Source: Punica granatum (taxonomy: Eukaryota; Streptophyta; Magnoliopsida; Myrtales; Lythraceae). From it: a stretch of 64,000 nt of DNA. The notes beneath the pieces were generated by a model. That model had not been told where the DNA came from. It saw nothing but the letters and a program-made list of their open reading frames with translations, and did not search any database. Positions 60,866-64,000 of this stretch are shown here, one piece after another (the first letter of the stretch is position 1; every line of letters begins with the position of its first letter). Made by a program: the position numbers and the translations under genes. Location: the NCBI RefSeq assembly GCF_007655135.1, contig NC_045129.1, positions 39,433,122-39,497,121 on the forward strand, given 5' to 3'.

Positions 60866-61840
60866 TCTTGTTTAGAGTTGCCATGTGTCAGTACCTCATT
60901 TTTTTGCTCCTCACTTTTATCACGTTAAATAAATAAAATTGATTGAAATTGTAGAGTAGTGAGTTGCTTCAGCTAAGTTGGTTGGAGCTTTACAAATCTA
61001 ATACATTAATGCCCCGTTTGGATTCAAAAAAAATTAATTTTAACTTTAACTTTAACTTTAACTTAACACACTACACAACAAAAACACACGTTTCCCAAGT
61101 TAAATTTATAATCACATCTCATTTGTCATTTTCCACAATCAAAATCAAAATCAAAATTAAAATCAAAATAACTTTAACTCTGAATTCAAACGATCCCTAA
61201 AATTCTTGTTTACTTTAGTTGCCATGTGTCATTACCTCAGTTTTTTGCTACTCACTTTTATCATGTTAAATAAAATTGTTTGAAATTGTGGAGTAGTGAG
61301 TTTCCTTAGCTAAGTTCGTTGGAGCTTTACAAATCAACAAAAATGCCCAAGATCAAATTCCCATAGTTACAATTGAGGTTTTTTTTCTTTTGTTTTTTCA
61401 AAATCTTATTAATCCTCATAAGATGGATTAGATGGAAAAATGCACTAAAAGATCAAAAAATAAAATATTGCATTTCAGCTCCCCTTTATAAATATTTTTC
61501 AATTTTTTAATTTTGTTTGATTATACGATTTTTTTCAATGTGCACCATCCTTGTTTAGAGTTGCCATGTGCCATTACCTCATTTTTTTTGCTTCTCACTT
61601 TTATCATGTTAATTGAAATTGTAAAGTAGTGAGTTTCCTCAGCTAAGTTGGCTGGAGCTTTACAAATCAACAAAAATGCCCAAGAACAAATCCCTATAGT
61701 TACAATTGAGGTTTTTTTTTTCTTTTTTAAAAATCTTATTAATCCTCATAAGATGGATTAGATGACCAAATGCACTAAAAGAGCAAAATATAAAACACTG
61801 CATTTTAGCTCCCCCTTTTAAAATATTTTAAAATTTTGTT
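60866..61840. repeat. Three diverged tandem repeats, one interrupted by a MITE
   Basis: Three copies start TTGTTTAGAGTTGCCATGTG (or TTGTTTACTTTAGTTGCCAT) near 60866, 61203 and 61547. They continue through CTCACTTTTATCA, GTAGTGAGTT, AGCTAAGTT and GGAGCTTTACAAATC. Copies 2 and 3 also share AAAAATGCCCAAGA, ATCTTATTAATCCTCATAAG and TAGCTCCCC-like ends (about 290 bp). Copy 1 stops after the GGAGCTTTACAAATC block, where the MITE at 61010-61197 lies. Unit type unknown. Confidence 0.75.
61010..61197. mobile_element. Tourist/Harbinger-type MITE, copy 2
   Basis: TAA flanks it at 61007-61009 and 61198-61200. The ends TGCCCCGTTTGGATTCA and, reversed, GGGATCGTTTGAATTCA are inverted repeats. The interior (TTAACTTTAACTTTAACT, ACACACTACACAACAAAA, CACACGTTTCCCAAGT, AATCACATCTCATTTGTC) matches 7165-7406. 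Confidence 0.8.
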
Positions 61841-64000
61841 TGATTATACAATTTTTTCGATGTGCACCACATGGTATTCGGACGTTCGACAGATCCAATT
61901 AATCCATATTTGAGCCAATAAAGGATAAAAAAATTTGGAGTGTAGATGTTATCCAATCACAAAACTTATATCCGAATGAGACCTTAAGAGATGCCGAAAC
62001 ACCTAAAACCAACCCATGTTTATAAAAAGTCTATTTTAATTTATCACTAATTCAAGTGGTCTCTTTTTATTTGTAACAATACATATGTCCTTATTTTTCA
62101 TGAAACACAAAATTACGCCAACCTATTCACTGAGACTAATTCTTGCTTGGGTATTAACTCGAATGTAACTACGAGATGTTTTTAATGAATATTAAACTCT
62201 TATTACAAGAAAAATTCGTCCATTTAATATTAGCGGATCACTTAAAACATATCATGATTTTCTAAATAGAAATATTGAAAATTCATATTAAAATTGATGG
62301 GATAAATATTAACTTTTATACCTATAAAATATTAATTAGTACCATCATTTAAAAATTTAGAATATATACTATCAATTGAAATCTTATAAGTATTACATAT
62401 AAATAGTTTTATCATTAGTTTCAATTATACTTTATAAACTATTATTATAAACCAAAAAGAAATCGGCGGAAAATTTTTTGACTAGCGGCATTGCGCTGGT
62501 CTTAGACCCTAGTTTCTATTAAAACTCAAGTAGATGATTGATTGATGGTATAATAAATGGTACATATACAATGGGCACTATCATATATATGCATGCCCCG
62601 TGACGGGGAAAAATAGAACACTCATGAAACCTTCGAATGCCATCTCAATAGAGTAAGTACAAATATATATTCATTAATATACGAATGAATCGATATATAT
62701 AGGAGATTTGGAAGAGTGGGACTGCATGGTATAGAAATTGAACAGGTGGACAAATATCCCAATATTTTGCATAGACAAACCAACAGGTGGCTACATTATT
62801 TATTATTATCATTACTATTATTATTATTAAAAATTCTCTTTTGCTAATTTTTTATTTCTATTTTTATCTGTATATTTTATGTTGTACTAGTTAATAATTA
62901 TTGAATTAAAAATATAATTGTAAATTCACATATAAAGCTAACGAATCTCACACCACTCTCTCTCCCTCCCTCTTCTCTCTCTTTCTCTCTCCCCACTAAC
63001 TAATAAACCGTGGCTTTAGGTCTTTTATTTTTTTATTTTTTATTTTCTGAAGGATCACATGACATAATTGAGACTAAAAGAATAGAAAATAAACGAGATT
63101 GTAATGACGAAATTAATGTCGAAAGCTAGCAAACAAATGTATTACATGTATATTTATTTTCATATTAGACGTGCAGTGCGCGTGGATCACTGTCTAATTT
63201 CATATGCTTGAAATGAAATGAAAAAACTCTCTCTATCTCTCTCCATACTTTTTCTCGTTATGATGGATGTGTTCTTACGGTACATTGGTCTTTTGATACT
63301 CGAAATGAACTTTCATGGCTTTCCGGGTCCATCATTGATTCCTTAAAGATATAAAAAAAAATTAAAAAAAATAACTTTAAAAAACAAAACACAAGATTCC
63401 TTTGAATCTTTAAGGAAGATGTTAGTAATTAAAATATCCTCAAGGTGATCATAATAGAGAGAACCTTACCTACCGATCGAGATGTTCTATCCGAACGTAT
63501 TGCAAGGGATATCTTTTTGGGAGCTTTTCGATGTCCGAAGGTTCCTTCATTTGGGGTGAACTTTGCCTACGGTATATATAACGATTTGAAATCATTGAAA
63601 GCACTCCATGAACAGGGTGAAACCAACCATAGAACGATAATTAATCTCAACTAATAAATTGAGGGTAGATTGTGATCTCTTAAAAGAAAAAGAGACGCTA
63701 GATTAGATTAGTCGGCAATATTGAGCCATGTCCAAACTAGAGAATAGCCCACAGGCCCAAGAAAAAATCCAAGAAGTTTTTGGGCCCCAATCCAAATCGA
63801 GCTGCTCAAGCCCACATTAAGCCTAAACGACGAATATGTTATCCCCAAAAAAGTCCATGTTTTGGTAGCTCAGCTCCATAGCCCAAATTTCCCTTGCCGA
63901 TGAAAGGGAGTCGAGTTCAAGTTCAATTCCGTGGTTGTGCCCCAGTACTACTACATTTTCAATGAGACCACGAAGTTTTCCTAAACGTCTGGAGGTGTCA
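61841..64000. other. Intergenic, no gene with support
   Basis: AT-rich, with a CT-rich run near 62957-62993. One open frame at about 63445-63654 on + reads DRDVLSERIARDIFLGAFRC.. and is less repetitive than its surroundings, but it begins at GTG, is only 69 codons long and matches no family I know. No splice partners are evident. Confidence 0.45.

Noticed and set aside
1..64000. CRISPR arrays, prokaryotic operons, prophage or integrated plant-virus genes
   Set aside because: No spaced direct-repeat array, no bacterial-type gene cluster and no viral movement or coat protein motifs were seen. The reverse transcriptases belong to Copia and LINE elements.

Overview
The window is nuclear DNA from a flowering plant, most likely a eudicot. 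The evidence is plant-type GT-AG introns, intact members of plant-specific gene families (an ABA-type MAPKKK, a ZIP6-like metal transporter, a HOOKLESS1-like acetyltransferase), AT-rich intergenic DNA full of (AT)n microsatellites, and many plant transposon classes. I cannot name the species from sequence alone. No prokaryotic operon, phage, CRISPR array or organelle block is present.

Layout. 1-8.3 kb is intergenic and holds an 853-bp Mutator-like element (1309-2161) and a Tourist/Harbinger-type MITE (7165-7406). 8.36-9.99 kb is an intronless MAPKKK17/18-like kinase on +. 13.87-16.21 kb is a four-exon RanBP1 gene on +, with a cluster of TGGGCY site II motifs upstream. 17.1-19.0 kb is a MITE-rich stretch with a 157-bp tandem triplication. 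19.0-22.5 kb is a broken KUP/HAK potassium-transporter gene on +. A tRNA lies at 22.9 kb on -. 24.0-25.5 kb is a two-exon ZIP6-like gene on -.

From 27.3 to 34.9 kb there is a mosaic: a TRIM element, subtilase fragments on - (the catalytic and C-terminal pieces lie in the wrong order), LINE fragments on +, exons of an LRR receptor kinase on +, and MITEs. 34.9-39.5 kb is a decayed Copia element on + without a recognisable 3' LTR. 40.7-46.0 kb is a TNT1-like Copia element on -, with both LTRs but broken coding regions. 50.5-52.1 kb is a two-exon HOOKLESS1-like gene on -. The rest, to 64 kb, is intergenic DNA with SINEs, a long-TIR element (54.5-55.3 kb), a second Tourist-type MITE and tandem repeats.

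Only four protein genes (MAPKKK, RanBP1, ZIP6-like, HLS1-like) and one tRNA look intact. They share no pathway: stress kinase signalling, Ran-dependent nuclear transport, metal uptake, and apical-hook/auxin-related acetyltransferase function. I saw no new biological system. The most informative parts are the transposon biology and the gene-fragment mosaic.
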